Source: Rhodococcus erythropolis NBRC 15567 (GTDB lineage: Bacteria; Actinomycetota; Actinomycetes; Mycobacteriales; Mycobacteriaceae). From it: DNA of 64,000 bases. Positions 49,031 to 59,535 of the stretch are shown here, piece by piece. The translations under genes and the position numbers were made by a program. Numbering within the stretch: the stretch's first letter is position 1; every line of letters begins with the position of its first letter. The stretch lies in the NCBI RefSeq assembly GCF_001552595.1, contig NZ_BCRM01000023.1, positions 1 through 64,000 of the forward strand, written 5' to 3'. The notes beneath the pieces were generated by a model. It did no database searches and was not told the DNA's origin. It was given only the letters and a program-made list of their open reading frames with translations.

Positions 49031-52000
49031 TCGTCCAAGATCTCCTGCTGCTCCACCGCGTGCACCTTGCTCGATCCCGAAGAGGGAGCGGACATCGGAC
49101 GACGCGAGATGCGCTTGATGCCGGTCAAGGTCTCCGGCAGAAGATCCGGCAGAGCCAGTCCGAGGAACGGCCACGCACCCTGGTTTGCGGGCTCTTCCTG
49201 AACCCAACGGAACTGATCCGCATTCGGGTAACGGTCCAGGGTCTCCTTGAGACGACGCTTCGGCACGGGGTAGAGCTGCTCCATGCGCACGATTGCGATG
49301 TCGTCACGCTCGTCCTTGTGCTTCTTCGCCAGAAGCTCCCAGTACAGCTTGCCGCTGACCAGCAGAACCCGCTTGACCGATTCGCGGGCGCTTTCGCCGC
49401 TCTCGAATGCAGGCTCCTCGAAGACCGAACGGAACTTGCCCGTCGTGAAGTCCTCGACGTTGCTGACTGCAGCCTTGTTACGCAGCATCGACTTGGGCGT
49501 GAAGACCACCAGCGGACGGCGGATGCCGTCGAGGTGATGGCGACGCAGCAGGTGGAAGTAGCTGGCCGGAGTCGACGGAACCGCAACGGTCATCGAGCCT
49601 TCTGCACACAGCTGAAGGAAACGCTCGATGCGACCGGAGGTGTGGTCCGGACCCTGACCCTCGTGACCGTGCGGCAGGAGCAGCACGACGTCGGAGAGCT
49701 GACCCCACTTGGCCTCACCCGAAGAGATGAACTCGTCGATGATGGTCTGCGCGCCGTTGACGAAGTCACCGAACTGCGCTTCCCACAGGACCAGAGCGTC
49801 GGGGTTACCCACCGAGTAGCCGTACTCGAAGCCCAGACCTGCGTACTCGGTGAGTGCGGAGTCGTAGACCATGAACTTGCCGCCGTTTTCGGCGTCGGCA
49901 GCGATCTTGGCGATCGGGCTGTACTCGTTGCCGGTCTTGCGGTCGATGAGGACCGAGTGACGCTGCGTGAACGTTCCACGCTTGGAGTCCTGACCCGCGA
50001 GACGGATCAAGGCACCCTGCTCGGCCAACGAGCCGAACGCGAGCAATTCTGCGAACGCCCAGTCGACATGTCCCTCACGGGCCATCTCTCGGCGCTTCTC
50101 GGCAACCGGCTTGACGCGCGGGTGAACGGTGAAGCCCTCGGGGACGTTGACGAACGCATCACCGATGCGCTCGAGGACCTCGGGAGCGACAGCCGTGGTC
50201 AGGCGAGCCGGGGGAGTCTGGTCGAGTTCGACGGACTCGGACGGTTCGGGCTGGAACTTCTCGAGTTCACGGACCTCGTTGAAGACCCGTTCGAGCTGGC
50301 CCTGGTAGTCGCGAAGTGCGTCTTCGGCTTCCTTGAGCGAGATGTCACCGCGGCCGATGAGGGACTCGGTGTAGCTCTTACGAACGCTGCGCTTGGTGTC
50401 GATGACGTCGTACATCGCCGGCTGGGTCATCGACGGATCGTCGCCCTCGTTGTGACCGCGGCGGCGGTAGCAGATGAGGTCGATGACGACGTCCTTGCCG
50501 AACTTCTCACGGAAGTCGACGGCCAGCTGAGCAACCCAGACGCACGCCTCGGGGTCGTCGCCGTTGACGTGGAAGACCGGTGCGGCGATCATCTTCGCGA
50601 CGTCGGTGCAGTACTCGGACGAGCGTGAATGTTCCGGAGCGGTGGTGAAGCCGACCTGGTTGTTCACGACGATGTGTACGGTGCCGCCGGTTCGGTAGCC
50701 GCGAAGCAGCGAGAGGTTCAGCGTCTCGGCGACAACGCCCTGACCGGCGAATGCAGCGTCACCGTGCAGCATGAGCGGCAGGACGGTGAAGCCTTCTTCG
50801 CCCTTGTCGAGGATGTCCTGCTTTGCGCGGACCAGGCCTTCGAGAACCGGGTCGACGGCCTCGAGGTGAGACGGGTTGGCGGTCAAGGAGACAGCGATGT
50901 CGTTGTCACCGAACATCTGGATGTACGTTCCGCTGGCGCCCAGGTGGTACTTCACGTCGCCGGAGCCGTGAGCGGCTGCCGGGTTCATGTTGCCCTCGAA
51001 CTCCGTGAAGATCTTGGAGTACGGCTTGCCGACGATGTTGGCAAGCACGTTGAGACGGCCACGGTGCGGCATTCCGATGACGACCTCGTCGAGCTGGTGC
51101 TCGGCGGCCTGGTCGATCACGGCGTCCATCATCGGGATGACGGCTTCGGCGCCTTCGAGCGAGAAGCGCTTCTGGCCGACGTACTTGGTCTGCAGGAACG
51201 TCTCGAAGGCCTCGGCGGCGTTGAGCTTGCTCAGGATGTACTTCTGCTGAGCGACCGAAGGCTTGGCGTGATGGCCCTCGACGCGGTCCTGGATCCACTG
51301 ACGCTGATCCGTCTCGAGGATGTGCGTGTACTCGACGCCGACGTGGCGGCAGTACGCGTCGCGCAGCACGCTCAACACGTCGCGCAGCTTCATCTTCTCT
51401 TGGCCGTGGAAGCCGCCGACCTTGAACTCGCGGTCCAGATCCCACAGCGTCAGGCCGTGGCTGATGACGTCGAGGTCGGGGTGGCTGTGGAACTTGTCCT
51501 TGACGAACTGCAACGGGTCCGTGTCGGCCATGAGGTGGCCGCGGTCACGGTATGCAGCGATCAGTTCGAGAACACGGGTGTTCTTGTCGACAGCGCCTTC
51601 CGGCACGTCCTTGCGCCAACGCACCGGCTCGTACGGGTTGCCGAGCGCGTGGAAGATCTCGTCGTAGAACTCGTCGCTGATCAGCAGGTTGTGGATCGTG
51701 CGCAGGAAATCGCCCGACTCGGCACCCTGGATGATGCGGTGATCGTAGGTCGAGGTGAGGGTCATCAACTTGCCGACGCCCATCTCGGCCAGCTTCTCGT
51801 CGCTGGCGCCCTGGAACTCGGCGGGGTATTCCATCGCGCCGGCACCGATGATGGCGCCCTGGCCCTTCATCAGGCGAGGAACGGAGTGAACCGTGCCGAT
51901 GCCGCCCGGGTTGGTCAGCGAAATGGTGACGCCGGTGAAGTCTTCGCCGGTGAGCTTGCCTTCACGGGCGCGTCGGACGATGTCCTCGTACGCCGCGTGG

Positions 52001-52770
52001 AACTGGACGAAGTTCATCGACTCGGTGTTCCGGATGGCGGCAACAACCAGTGAGCGGTTGCCGTCCTTGCCGGGAAGGTCGATCGCGAGTCCGAGATTGG
52101 TGTGCTCGGGGGTGACCGCGTTCGGCTTGCCGTCGATTTCGGCGAAGTGCCGGTTCATGTTGGGGAACGCGTTGACTGCCTGGACGATCGCGTAACCCAG
52201 GAGGTGGGTGAACGAGATCTTGCCGCCGCGGGTACGCGCGAGGTGGTTGTTGATGACGATGCGGTTGTCGAACATCAGCTTCGCGGGGATGGCACGCACG
52301 CTGGTTGCTGTCGGAATCTCGAGCGAGAGCGACATGTTCTTGACGACTGCTGCTGCGGCGCCGCGGAGAACCTTGGTTTCCTCGGCTCCGCCGGCGGGAG
52401 CGGGCTTCGCGGGAGCGGCCGCAGGCTTGGCTGCTGCAGGCTTGGCGGGGGCTGCCTTCGCGGCGGGCGCTGCCGTCTTCGCGGGGGCCGGTGCGGCCGC
52501 CTTGGCAGGCGGCGCAGGAGGTGCGGTCTTGGGGGCGGGAGGCGTGGCCTTGGGAGCAGCAGGCGGAGCTACAACAGCGGCGGGTGCAGCCGCGTTGCCG
52601 TTCGAGGCAGTCCCGTTTCCACCTCCCGTGTTCGCCGAGTCCGGCGAGTAATCGGTCAAGAATTCGTGCCAACTGGGATCCACGGACGACGGATCGTCCT
52701 GGAAGCGTTGGTACATCTCGTCAACCAGCCACTGGTTCTGTCCGAATTGGGATGTAGAACTGCTGCTCAC
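49009..52770 (-). CDS. kgd: multifunctional 2-oxoglutarate dehydrogenase/decarboxylase E1-E2 (Kgd/SucA)
   Basis: A 1253-residue TCA-cycle enzyme. An N-terminal helix ([17 protein letters not shown]) is followed by an Ala/Pro/Lys linker (about 35-125). The E2-type succinyltransferase domain ([15 protein letters not shown] catalytic motif, about 335-350) has no lipoyl domain. Then comes the ThDP-dependent E1 region with [19 protein letters not shown] and the C-terminal transketolase-like part. Actinobacterial Kgd also carboligates 2-oxoglutarate with glyoxylate. GTG start. A CRP-like box lies ~100 bp upstream. The last codons and stop are duplicated downstream. Confidence 0.95.
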   Translation of the reverse strand: MSSSSTSQFGQNQWLVDEMYQRFQDDPSSVDPSWHEFLTDYSPDSANTGGGNGTASNGNAAAPAAVVAPPAAPKATPPAPKTAPPAPPAKAAAPAPAKTAAPAAKAAPAKPAAAKPAAAPAKPAPAGGAEETKVLRGAAAAVVKNMSLSLEIPTATSVRAIPAKLMFDNRIVINNHLARTRGGKISFTHLLGYAIVQAVNAFPNMNRHFAEIDGKPNAVTPEHTNLGLAIDLPGKDGNRSLVVAAIRNTESMNFVQFHAAYEDIVRRAREGKLTGEDFTGVTISLTNPGGIGTVHSVPRLMKGQGAIIGAGAMEYPAEFQGASDEKLAEMGVGKLMTLTSTYDHRIIQGAESGDFLRTIHNLLISDEFYDEIFHALGNPYEPVRWRKDVPEGAVDKNTRVLELIAAYRDRGHLMADTDPLQFVKDKFHSHPDLDVISHGLTLWDLDREFKVGGFHGQEKMKLRDVLSVLRDAYCRHVGVEYTHILETDQRQWIQDRVEGHHAKPSVAQQKYILSKLNAAEAFETFLQTKYVGQKRFSLEGAEAVIPMMDAVIDQAAEHQLDEVVIGMPHRGRLNVLANIVGKPYSKIFTEFEGNMNPAAAHGSGDVKYHLGASGTYIQMFGDNDIAVSLTANPSHLEAVDPVLEGLVRAKQDILDKGEEGFTVLPLMLHGDAAFAGQGVVAETLNLSLLRGYRTGGTVHIVVNNQVGFTTAPEHSRSSEYCTDVAKMIAAPVFHVNGDDPEACVWVAQLAVDFREKFGKDVVIDLICYRRRGHNEGDDPSMTQPAMYDVIDTKRSVRKSYTESLIGRGDISLKEAEDALRDYQGQLERVFNEVRELEKFQPEPSESVELDQTPPARLTTAVAPEVLERIGDAFVNVPEGFTVHPRVKPVAEKRREMAREGHVDWAFAELLAFGSLAEQGALIRLAGQDSKRGTFTQRHSVLIDRKTGNEYSPIAKIAADAENGGKFMVYDSALTEYAGLGFEYGYSVGNPDALVLWEAQFGDFVNGAQTIIDEFISSGEAKWGQLSDVVLLLPHGHEGQGPDHTSGRIERFLQLCAEGSMTVAVPSTPASYFHLLRRHHLDGIRRPLVVFTPKSMLRNKAAVSNVEDFTTGKFRSVFEEPAFESGESARESVKRVLLVSGKLYWELLAKKHKDERDDIAIVRMEQLYPVPKRRLKETLDRYPNADQFRWVQEEPANQGAWPFLGLALPDLLPETLTGIKRISRRPMSAPSSGSSKVHAVEQQEILDEAFLPTN

Positions 52771-52851
52771 GGCAGGTGTTCGCCTCGTTTCTATTTCGGT
52801 ACCCGATCAGAGCGCCTATATATGTGAGATTAGCCCGAGCGTGTGACGAGC

Positions 52852-52870
52852 AATTGTGCGGCACACAATT
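52852..52870. promoter_or_regulatory. perfect 7-bp dyad upstream of kgd
   Basis: aattgtg (52852-52858), cggca, cacaatt (52864-52870). It directly abuts the CRP-like box. An operator for an unidentified regulator is likely; a terminator for the fused ABC gene is excluded by orientation. Confidence 0.5.
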
Positions 52871-52886
52871 TGTGAGCTGTCTCACG
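52871..52886 (-). promoter_or_regulatory. CRP/GlxR-type box upstream of kgd
   Basis: tgtga (52871-52875), 6 bp, tcacg (52882-52886) matches TGTGA-N6-TCACA at 9 of 10 positions, 100-116 bp upstream of the kgd start. cAMP-receptor-type regulators control TCA genes in corynebacteria and mycobacteria. Confidence 0.55.
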
Positions 52887-52945
52887 GAAGTCCGTGATCT
52901 TGCGATCGCGCACTACCTCTCGGCGGTACAAATCCGTGCCGACTG

Positions 52946-55900
52946 TCACGCGACGGGGTTGCCTTCGATGACAGTTCTCGACGTCAGATTATTCCCCTCA
53001 CGCGCCTGCGATGCATCCCAGAGTCCCGAGTAGTGACCACCGGCATACCGCAGAACATCGTGCGGGCCGTATTCAACGATACGTCCCCGGTCAACTACGA
53101 CAACGAGGTCCGCTCGGGCAGCTGTCGCGAGGCGGTGAGCTACGACGACGGAAGTCCGTTTCCGGGTGACCGACCGACTTGCTTCGAGCACCATTCGTTC
53201 GGTCGCGGGATCGAGCGTCGCGGTCGCCTCGTCGAGGAGCAGAAGGTCCGGGTCGACCAGTTCGGCACGGGCCAATGCGATCAGTTGGCGTTGGCCCGCC
53301 GAGAGCCCCTGGCCGCGCTCGCCGACGGGATGATTCATGCCTCCACGCATGTCGGCTATCGAATTCAGTGCGCCGACGGAACGCGCCGCTTCCTCGATCT
53401 CCGCGCGCGACGCCGACGGCCTCCCGTACGCGATGTTGTCGGCGACCGTGCCGGTGAACAGATGCGCCTCTTGCGGGACCACGCCGAGGCGACGTCGGTA
53501 CTGCGAGAGGTGGAAGTTCCGGATGTCGGTTCCGTCCACGTCGACGGATCCGGACGTCGGGTCGTAGAAGCGGGCGAGCAACTTCACCACCGTCGACTTC
53601 CCGGCACCGGTTCTGCCGACGAGGGCAACCGTCGTGCCCGGCGGAATCTGCAGATCGAAATCGGAGAGGGCGTCGACGTCCGCACCTGAGTACCGGAACC
53701 CGACCCCGTCGAGATGGACGGCGCCGTCGAGCCGTCCGGAGATCGCGATCAGATCCTCGCTGTCGGCTGTTTCGATCGAACTCCGAGTACGCAGAAGGTC
53801 ACCGATTCGTTGCAATCCGACGTTTGCCTGTTGGTAACCATCGAACACTTGTGAGAGTTGCTGAATCGGTCCGAACAGCAGGCCGAGGTAGAGCACGAAA
53901 GCGATCAGTACGCCGGGCGACGTCGACCCGTTGGCGATCTGGTGCGCGCCGACGAACACCACTGCGGCCAACGCGAGGTCGGACAGGAACGAGATGAACG
54001 GGAAGTAGATCGAAATGGCTCGCTGCGACCGCATCCGCGATCGGCGGTAGCTTTCGGAGCGTTCTGCGAACCGACGCGCCGCACCTTCTTCGCGGCGGTA
54101 GGCCTGAGCCGCTCGCAGACCGGCGATGTTCTCCTGGAAGTCGGCATTGACGAGCGAGATCCGTTCGCGGGACTGGCTGTAGGCAACCGAGGAGATCTTG
54201 CGGAAGATCACGGTCGCAACCACGAGCGGTGGGATGACGGCCAGCGCCACCAGTCCGAGCGTCACGTCGGTCGCCAGGAGTGCGATCGAAATGCCGCCGA
54301 CGGTCAGGACGCTCACGATCGCCGTCGACATGCCGGTTTGGATGAACGACGACAGCGCGTCGACGTCGGTGGTCATGCGCGTCATGATGCGCCCGGACAA
54401 TTCACGTTCGTAGTAGTCCAGACCTAGACGCTGTAGGTGTGCATAGCTGCGTACGCGGAGCCCGAACAACACGCGTTCGCCGGCCCGGGCGGTGAGCACC
54501 GTCATGACCGCGACGACGACCCAGTCCGCTGCGACCAGGAGCGCGCCGAATGCCGTCGCTATCCAGAGCGTGCTGCTGTCCGCGGTCACGACTCCGTGGT
54601 CGATCGCGTATCTGACGAGGGAGGGAAATGCGATCGCCGCTGCGGAGTCCAGGGCAAGGCACACGACAACCGCCAGTAGAACCCAGCGGACCGGCCTCAA
54701 GATCTGTCGGAGTGAGAACTGTGGATTCGATTCGCGCAGGCTCTCAGGGGCGATTCCGGGGTCTTCGCGTGCGGGTGGGAGAGCGTCGACTGCTGCCCGC
54801 AGGGACGGCGTCACCGCGATTCCGCTGAGCGCTCCGGCCATCGGTCCGCCCGCACCCTGCGTCGTAGCGGCTGTGCTGTCGGCTTCGGATTCCGGTGCCT
54901 GCGGCCACAACTGCTCGGTTGTCGGCTCGCTGCGGTCACGTCCGAAAGCATCGGAGTCGACGTCGTCGAGTTCGGCCGGTAGTTCCGGCGGCGAGGAGAA
55001 CAGGGCACGAAAGAGCGGACATCGCGCTTCCAGTTCGTCCACGGTTCCGGAGTCGATGATCCGTCCGCCGTCGAGAACCGCGACCCGGTCTGCGAGCGTC
55101 AGGGTGGACCGCCGGTGAGCGAGGATGAGCGTGGTCTGGCGCCGTCTGGCCCGGAACGCGTCGAAGATCGCGGCTTCGGTAGCCGCATCGACTGCGGAGG
55201 TCGCGTCGTCGAGGACCAGGATCCGTGGGTCGACGAGCAGTGCCCGGGCAAGTGCGATGCGCTGACGCTGGCCGCCCGACAGCGTCAGACCTCGTTCACC
55301 GACTACGGTGTCGTATCCGTCCGGGAGTGCCTCGATGAACGAATCTGCCTGTGCCAGTGCTGCTGCGTCGCGGATGTCCTCGTCGGAGGCGTCCTCGCGG
55401 CCAAGTGCGATGTTGGCGGCAATGGTGTCCGAGAACAGGAACGGTTCGTCGAAGACGAGGCTGACGGCGGCACGAAGCTGCTCACTGCGCAGTTCGCCGA
55501 TGGGGAACGTCTCGCCGGCGGTATCGACTGTCACCGCACCCGAAGTCGGTGCGTAGAACCGCGGGAGAAGCAAGGACAACGCGGTCTTGCCCGACGCGGC
55601 CGGACCCACGACGGCGACGGTCTCGCCCGGTTCTATGCGGAGGTTCAGCCCGGTCAGGACGTCGCGTTCGGTGTCGAATCCGAATGCCACGTCGTCGAAG
55701 GTGACTCCGAGAGGACCGTCGGGCAGGTCCACCGGATGGTCTGGATCGGCGATGTCCGGCTGAGCGTTGATGACGTCGTAGACACGCTCTACAGCGGCGC
55801 GCGCCAGCTGCGCCATGACGATGACCGACGACAGAGTTCGGGTGACTCCGGTCATCGTCACGATGTAGGTGGCGAACGCGAGAAACGTTCCCACGGTGAT

Positions 55901-56755
55901 CTTGTCGTCCAGTGCGAGATACCCGCCGAGAGCGATCACTCCCACCTGCCCGAGCTGGGGCAAGGCGGCCATGGTTGGCGCGAATTTCGCGTTCAACCAC
56001 GCGGCGCGAAGGCGCTCGGAGTACAGCGTGCGGCTATGTTTCTCCAGCTGGTCGACGGCTCGTTGTTCCTGCCCGAATCCCTTGACGACGCGAACGCCGG
56101 TGACGGTTTCCTCGACGTGTTGGGCGAGGTCGGCGGCACGCTGCTGCGCGGACCATGTTGCGGCGAAGAGCATCGGTCGCATCAGGAACACCACCAGCCC
56201 TACTGCTGGGATGACGGCGACAGCGACGAGAGTCAACAGCGGCGAGAGCCACGCCATGATGCCGATCGCCAGCACGAATTGCAGGAGCGCTCCCGCGGAC
56301 ATCGGCACCATCGCGAGCAAACCCTGGACGAGCTGCAGATCCGTGATGGACCGGGAGACCACCTGGCCTGTGCGGATCTGATCCTGCCCTCGTCCGTCGA
56401 GGCGTTGCAGCGAACCGAGCAGGGCGAGCCGCAAGTCGTGTTGAACGTCGAGCGAGAGTCGGCCGGCAAGCATCCGTCGGCCGTACTGGCACGCGAAGCG
56501 GACGATCGCGAGCAACGCGATCGCCAACGCGACGAACCCGATCACCTTGCCCGGGTTCTCCTGGCTTGCGGCGTCGAGCGCATAGCGGGTCAGGAGAGGA
56601 AACGAGATGTCGATCGCAGAGGCGATGACCGTAACGAGTAGCGCGCCGATCGCAACTCTTCGGTGCAACCAGCATGCGTGGGCCAAGCGGCGGATCCAGC
56701 CCGGAGCTCGATCCACCTCTCCAGCTACCGGACTGTCCGTGTTGATCGTGTTCAT
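52946..56755 (-). CDS. fused two-half ABC exporter (TMD-NBD-TMD-NBD)
   Basis: A 1269-residue full ABC exporter, resembling mycobacterial Rv0194. NBD1 has Walker A GPAASGKT (~383), signature LSGGQRQR (~490) and Walker B ILVLDDATS (~511). NBD2 has Walker A GRTGAGKST (~1045), signature LSAGQRQ (~1148) and Walker B LLLLDEATA (~1170). The departures from consensus (A for the fourth G, D for catalytic E, and LSAGQ) all belong to one composite ATP site; the other is intact. This is the degenerate/consensus pattern of heterodimeric drug exporters. An acidic Ala/Glu-rich linker joins the halves. Confidence 0.93.
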   Translation of the reverse strand: MNTINTDSPVAGEVDRAPGWIRRLAHACWLHRRVAIGALLVTVIASAIDISFPLLTRYALDAASQENPGKVIGFVALAIALLAIVRFACQYGRRMLAGRLSLDVQHDLRLALLGSLQRLDGRGQDQIRTGQVVSRSITDLQLVQGLLAMVPMSAGALLQFVLAIGIMAWLSPLLTLVAVAVIPAVGLVVFLMRPMLFAATWSAQQRAADLAQHVEETVTGVRVVKGFGQEQRAVDQLEKHSRTLYSERLRAAWLNAKFAPTMAALPQLGQVGVIALGGYLALDDKITVGTFLAFATYIVTMTGVTRTLSSVIVMAQLARAAVERVYDVINAQPDIADPDHPVDLPDGPLGVTFDDVAFGFDTERDVLTGLNLRIEPGETVAVVGPAASGKTALSLLLPRFYAPTSGAVTVDTAGETFPIGELRSEQLRAAVSLVFDEPFLFSDTIAANIALGREDASDEDIRDAAALAQADSFIEALPDGYDTVVGERGLTLSGGQRQRIALARALLVDPRILVLDDATSAVDAATEAAIFDAFRARRRQTTLILAHRRSTLTLADRVAVLDGGRIIDSGTVDELEARCPLFRALFSSPPELPAELDDVDSDAFGRDRSEPTTEQLWPQAPESEADSTAATTQGAGGPMAGALSGIAVTPSLRAAVDALPPAREDPGIAPESLRESNPQFSLRQILRPVRWVLLAVVVCLALDSAAAIAFPSLVRYAIDHGVVTADSSTLWIATAFGALLVAADWVVVAVMTVLTARAGERVLFGLRVRSYAHLQRLGLDYYERELSGRIMTRMTTDVDALSSFIQTGMSTAIVSVLTVGGISIALLATDVTLGLVALAVIPPLVVATVIFRKISSVAYSQSRERISLVNADFQENIAGLRAAQAYRREEGAARRFAERSESYRRSRMRSQRAISIYFPFISFLSDLALAAVVFVGAHQIANGSTSPGVLIAFVLYLGLLFGPIQQLSQVFDGYQQANVGLQRIGDLLRTRSSIETADSEDLIAISGRLDGAVHLDGVGFRYSGADVDALSDFDLQIPPGTTVALVGRTGAGKSTVVKLLARFYDPTSGSVDVDGTDIRNFHLSQYRRRLGVVPQEAHLFTGTVADNIAYGRPSASRAEIEEAARSVGALNSIADMRGGMNHPVGERGQGLSAGQRQLIALARAELVDPDLLLLDEATATLDPATERMVLEASRSVTRKRTSVVVAHRLATAARADLVVVVDRGRIVEYGPHDVLRYAGGHYSGLWDASQAREGNNLTSRTVIEGNPVA

Positions 56756-56791
56756 CGAGATCCACGGTAGACCCGGCCCCAGACAGCTTTT

Positions 56792-57565
56792 TCAGGTGAT
56801 GTCGCGGGTCCTGGTCCGTAGCCAACCGAGCCCGCAGAACAGAACTACCCAAGCGGCCAGCATCATCGGGCCGCTCGGCCAGGACGCAAACGCGTCGACG
56901 TCGATCGACGGTGCCGCATTGACGATGGTGCCGATCGTGGCCGACACCGGAAGCGCGGCCCCGATCCCACCGAGATCCATCGCGAGCAGCACGCCGCGGA
57001 CGATCCATTCACCGAAGACGAACCACAGGATGACCGAGAGGGCACCGGCCATCGACGAACCGGTGAGCAGGGCCACCCCGGCGCCGAGCAGTGCCCACAG
57101 CGCGCACGCCAGAATGCCTGCGGCGCAGATGGCGAAGAGATCGGTGGTGAAACTGAAGTCCCGGCCGAAGAGCAACATCGCGCCGATGCTGACTACTTCG
57201 ACCGCCAGTGCGTAGCCGACGGCGAATACCGCGACGACGGCAAGTTTTGCGCCGAGAACTCCGTCGCGGCCGCGAGCTGTGAGGAACGTCGTGGTGAGAG
57301 TCTTGTAGCCGAATTCGGATCCGGCGGTGAGTGCTCCGAAGACGGCCGCGAACACCAGGACAAGCGTGTTGGAGACACCGAGGCTGACGCCGGTGGACAC
57401 GACATCGACGTCGAAAGTGGTGTCGGCCGAATCGGCCACGACTTCGACGAACGTCCGAGTCGAGGCAGCAATCAGCACGGCCACGACGACCGGTGCGATG
57501 GCCAGTGCCCACCAGTAGCGCAGGGTGAGAACTTTGAGTGTCTCCGCGCGCACGAGCGTGGTCAT
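56792..57565 (-). CDS. ABC-2 type transporter permease
   Basis: A 257-residue permease with six hydrophobic helices (first at residues ~18-38). It has SEFGYKTLTTTFLTARGRDGVLGAKL after helix 2, equivalent to the YRFGTIRTT block of the permease at the left end of the window. ATG overlaps the stop of the upstream ATPase (ATGA). The two form an exporter of unknown substrate. Confidence 0.85.
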   Translation of the reverse strand: MTTLVRAETLKVLTLRYWWALAIAPVVVAVLIAASTRTFVEVVADSADTTFDVDVVSTGVSLGVSNTLVLVFAAVFGALTAGSEFGYKTLTTTFLTARGRDGVLGAKLAVVAVFAVGYALAVEVVSIGAMLLFGRDFSFTTDLFAICAAGILACALWALLGAGVALLTGSSMAGALSVILWFVFGEWIVRGVLLAMDLGGIGAALPVSATIGTIVNAAPSIDVDAFASWPSGPMMLAAWVVLFCGLGWLRTRTRDIT

Positions 57566-58563
57566 CTGTGTCCTCCGGAAGGTCCGTATGCGGCAGGGCC
57601 GTAATAGCCCGGTCCGGAACCGGGACCGGGTGGGCGGTGGTATCCGACCTGGGGAACCGCGTACTGCGGTGTTGTCATCGCGAGGAACAACTGCTCGAGA
57701 TCTGCGCCTTCGGTCGCGACACCGAAGATCGTGACACCGGCGGCGGATGCCACCGGTGGGAGCACCGACGTGTCGGTGCCGCCCACGGCGAGCCGTCCGT
57801 CCTGCGTGATCTGGGCGTCGATGATTCCGCGAGCGGCCAATGCCGTGGCGAGGAGCGCTGGGTTGGAACACGAGACGAGCAGTCGACTGCGCTGGGAGCG
57901 ACGAAGTTCGTCCATGGTCCCTTGGTAGACGAGTGAGCCGGCGCTGACGATGACCACGCTGTCGACGGTCGCTTCCACTTCACGAAGCGCGTGGCTCGAG
58001 ATCAGAACCGTTCGGCCGGAACCGGCGAAGGTCTGCAGGAACTGACGTAGCCACGCCATGCCTTCGGGGTCGAGTCCGTTCGCGGGTTCGTCGAGGACGA
58101 GGATCTCGGGATCACCGAGCATCGCGGTGGCAAGGATCAGGCGTTGGCGCATCCCGAGTGAGAAGGTGCCGGTCTTGTGGGCTCCGACCGAACTCAGACC
58201 GACCATGTCCAGAACCTGCGCTGCGCGCTGAGTCGGCATGCCGATAGCGGCCGCGTAGATCTCGAGGTGTCCGAGCGCCGTTCGTTTCGGATGGAGACTG
58301 CCGACGTCGAGTACTGCGCCGACGGTCCGGGCCGGGTTGGGCAGCAAACGCATCGGAGTGCCGTTGATCGTGGCCGATCCCGACGTCGGTGACACCAGTC
58401 CGAGGAGCATCCGCAACGTGGTCGTCTTGCCCGAACCGTTCGGGCCGAGAAACCCGGTGATCGAGCCCGCCTGAACGTCGAAGCTCAGGTCGTTGACCGC
58501 GCGCGCCGCCTTGAACGTCTTCGTCAACCCACGAATCTCGATGGGGACAGAGAAGGATCCCAT
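57562..58563 (-). CDS. ABC transporter ATP-binding protein (export type)
   Basis: A 333-residue ATPase. Walker A GPNGSGKTTTLRMLLG lies near residue 40, signature FSLGMRQRLILATAML, Walker B ILVLDEPANGLDPEG and switch His in SSHALREVE. After residue ~220 comes a poorly conserved domain and a Gly/Pro/Tyr-rich tail (GPGSGPGYYGPAAYGPSGG). The LGMRQR signature is typical of drug/bacteriocin exporters of the CcmA/DrrA type. ATG 58563 is used; TTG 58578 has a nearby GGGAG. Coupled to the permease. Confidence 0.92.
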   Translation of the reverse strand: MGSFSVPIEIRGLTKTFKAARAVNDLSFDVQAGSITGFLGPNGSGKTTTLRMLLGLVSPTSGSATINGTPMRLLPNPARTVGAVLDVGSLHPKRTALGHLEIYAAAIGMPTQRAAQVLDMVGLSSVGAHKTGTFSLGMRQRLILATAMLGDPEILVLDEPANGLDPEGMAWLRQFLQTFAGSGRTVLISSHALREVEATVDSVVIVSAGSLVYQGTMDELRRSQRSRLLVSCSNPALLATALAARGIIDAQITQDGRLAVGGTDTSVLPPVASAAGVTIFGVATEGADLEQLFLAMTTPQYAVPQVGYHRPPGPGSGPGYYGPAAYGPSGGHR

Positions 58564-58631
58564 TGCGGTGTTCGTCAATGCTGCTCCCGGGTCGGCGGCG
58601 AATACGTGATGCGAGCCTACGGCCCGGACGG

Positions 58632-59381
58632 CTATCTGCGGATGGCCCGGCGTGACTCCGTCTGGGGAAGCACTGCGGCATCGTCGGCAGGCATCACGAT
58701 CAGGTGATCGGTCCACCTGGCCGGTGCGGGTCCGAAGGCTTCGCGCGCATTCTTGACGACGCCCTTGCCGATGGCTCGGTTACCCGCACCGCCGATGACC
58801 GCACCGATTCCGGCGGGAACGAGCTTGCCGAGGATCAGTGCGCTGCGCTTGGCGGCGTATTTGGTCACGAATTTCCGCACGAGGGTGCTGTTCATTCCCC
58901 TCATCGTGGGTCCGGGAATCTTGCTCGTGATTGCCGTTCCCCAGTTCTTGGCCGTGATCCCGGTGGCCTTCTGGACGATCTCCATGCCGGATTCGCCGAG
59001 TGCGACTGCCAGGACCAGGGCGCGTCGTTGCTGATGATCCTGCACGGAGATTCCGTGCACAGACGCGATTGCCAATGTGAGCAGCGCCGACGCTTCGAGG
59101 AAGAAAGCCGATTCCGCACCGACTGCAGCGATGGACGCGACTGTTCCGACGCCCGGCACCGCGGCCGTGGCGCCGACGGCACTGCCGCTTCCGGTCACGG
59201 CGAGAATGAACATCTTCTCCATCCGCTCGACGATCTGAGCAGGTGACTCGTCGGGGTGCGCCTTACGGACGTGGTTGACGTATTTGGCCACTGCGGGCGC
59301 TTGCAGGCGGCTTCCGTTGTCGAGAACGGAAACGAGGACCTTCTCGATACGCCCGCTGTCGTTGTTCGTCGACTTGCTCAT
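58632..59381 (-). CDS. conserved protein with glycine/alanine-rich hydrophobic segments, unknown
   Basis: A 249-residue protein. A polar helix with PAVAKYVNHVRKAHPDESPAQIVERMEK is followed by Gly/Ala-rich hydrophobic segments (GSGSAVGATAAVPGVGTVASIAAVGAESAFF and LGKLVPAGIGAVIGGAGNRAIGKGVV, in pieces). These resemble glycine-zipper or EcsC/DUF697-like proteins that associate with membranes. ATG selected by GGAGGGG 6 nt upstream. No partner in the context. Function unassigned. Confidence 0.7.
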   Translation of the reverse strand: MSKSTNNDSGRIEKVLVSVLDNGSRLQAPAVAKYVNHVRKAHPDESPAQIVERMEKMFILAVTGSGSAVGATAAVPGVGTVASIAAVGAESAFFLEASALLTLAIASVHGISVQDHQQRRALVLAVALGESGMEIVQKATGITAKNWGTAITSKIPGPTMRGMNSTLVRKFVTKYAAKRSALILGKLVPAGIGAVIGGAGNRAIGKGVVKNAREAFGPAPARWTDHLIVMPADDAAVLPQTESRRAIRR

Positions 59382-59535
59382 TGCTGCCCCTCCACAGTTG
59401 TCCTCCTCTGAAGCGAGGTGGACCGTATCTCGAGAATAGGTGAAGTTTTCGGTAGCGGCGGTGATCGCAGGGGCCATAGGCTCGTACGAGACTCGTTTTT
59501 CTTCGTGAGTTTTCCCAGGCAGGAGTTCGAGTGTT

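Noticed and set aside
49060..52053. Two long plus-strand frames antisense to kgd (522 and 474 codons)
   Set aside because: Composition is biased to Val, Asp, Glu and Arg without domains; kgd is unmistakable on the other strand.
55115..56641. 508-codon plus-strand frame
   Set aside because: Shadow of the fused ABC exporter; no motifs and atypical composition.
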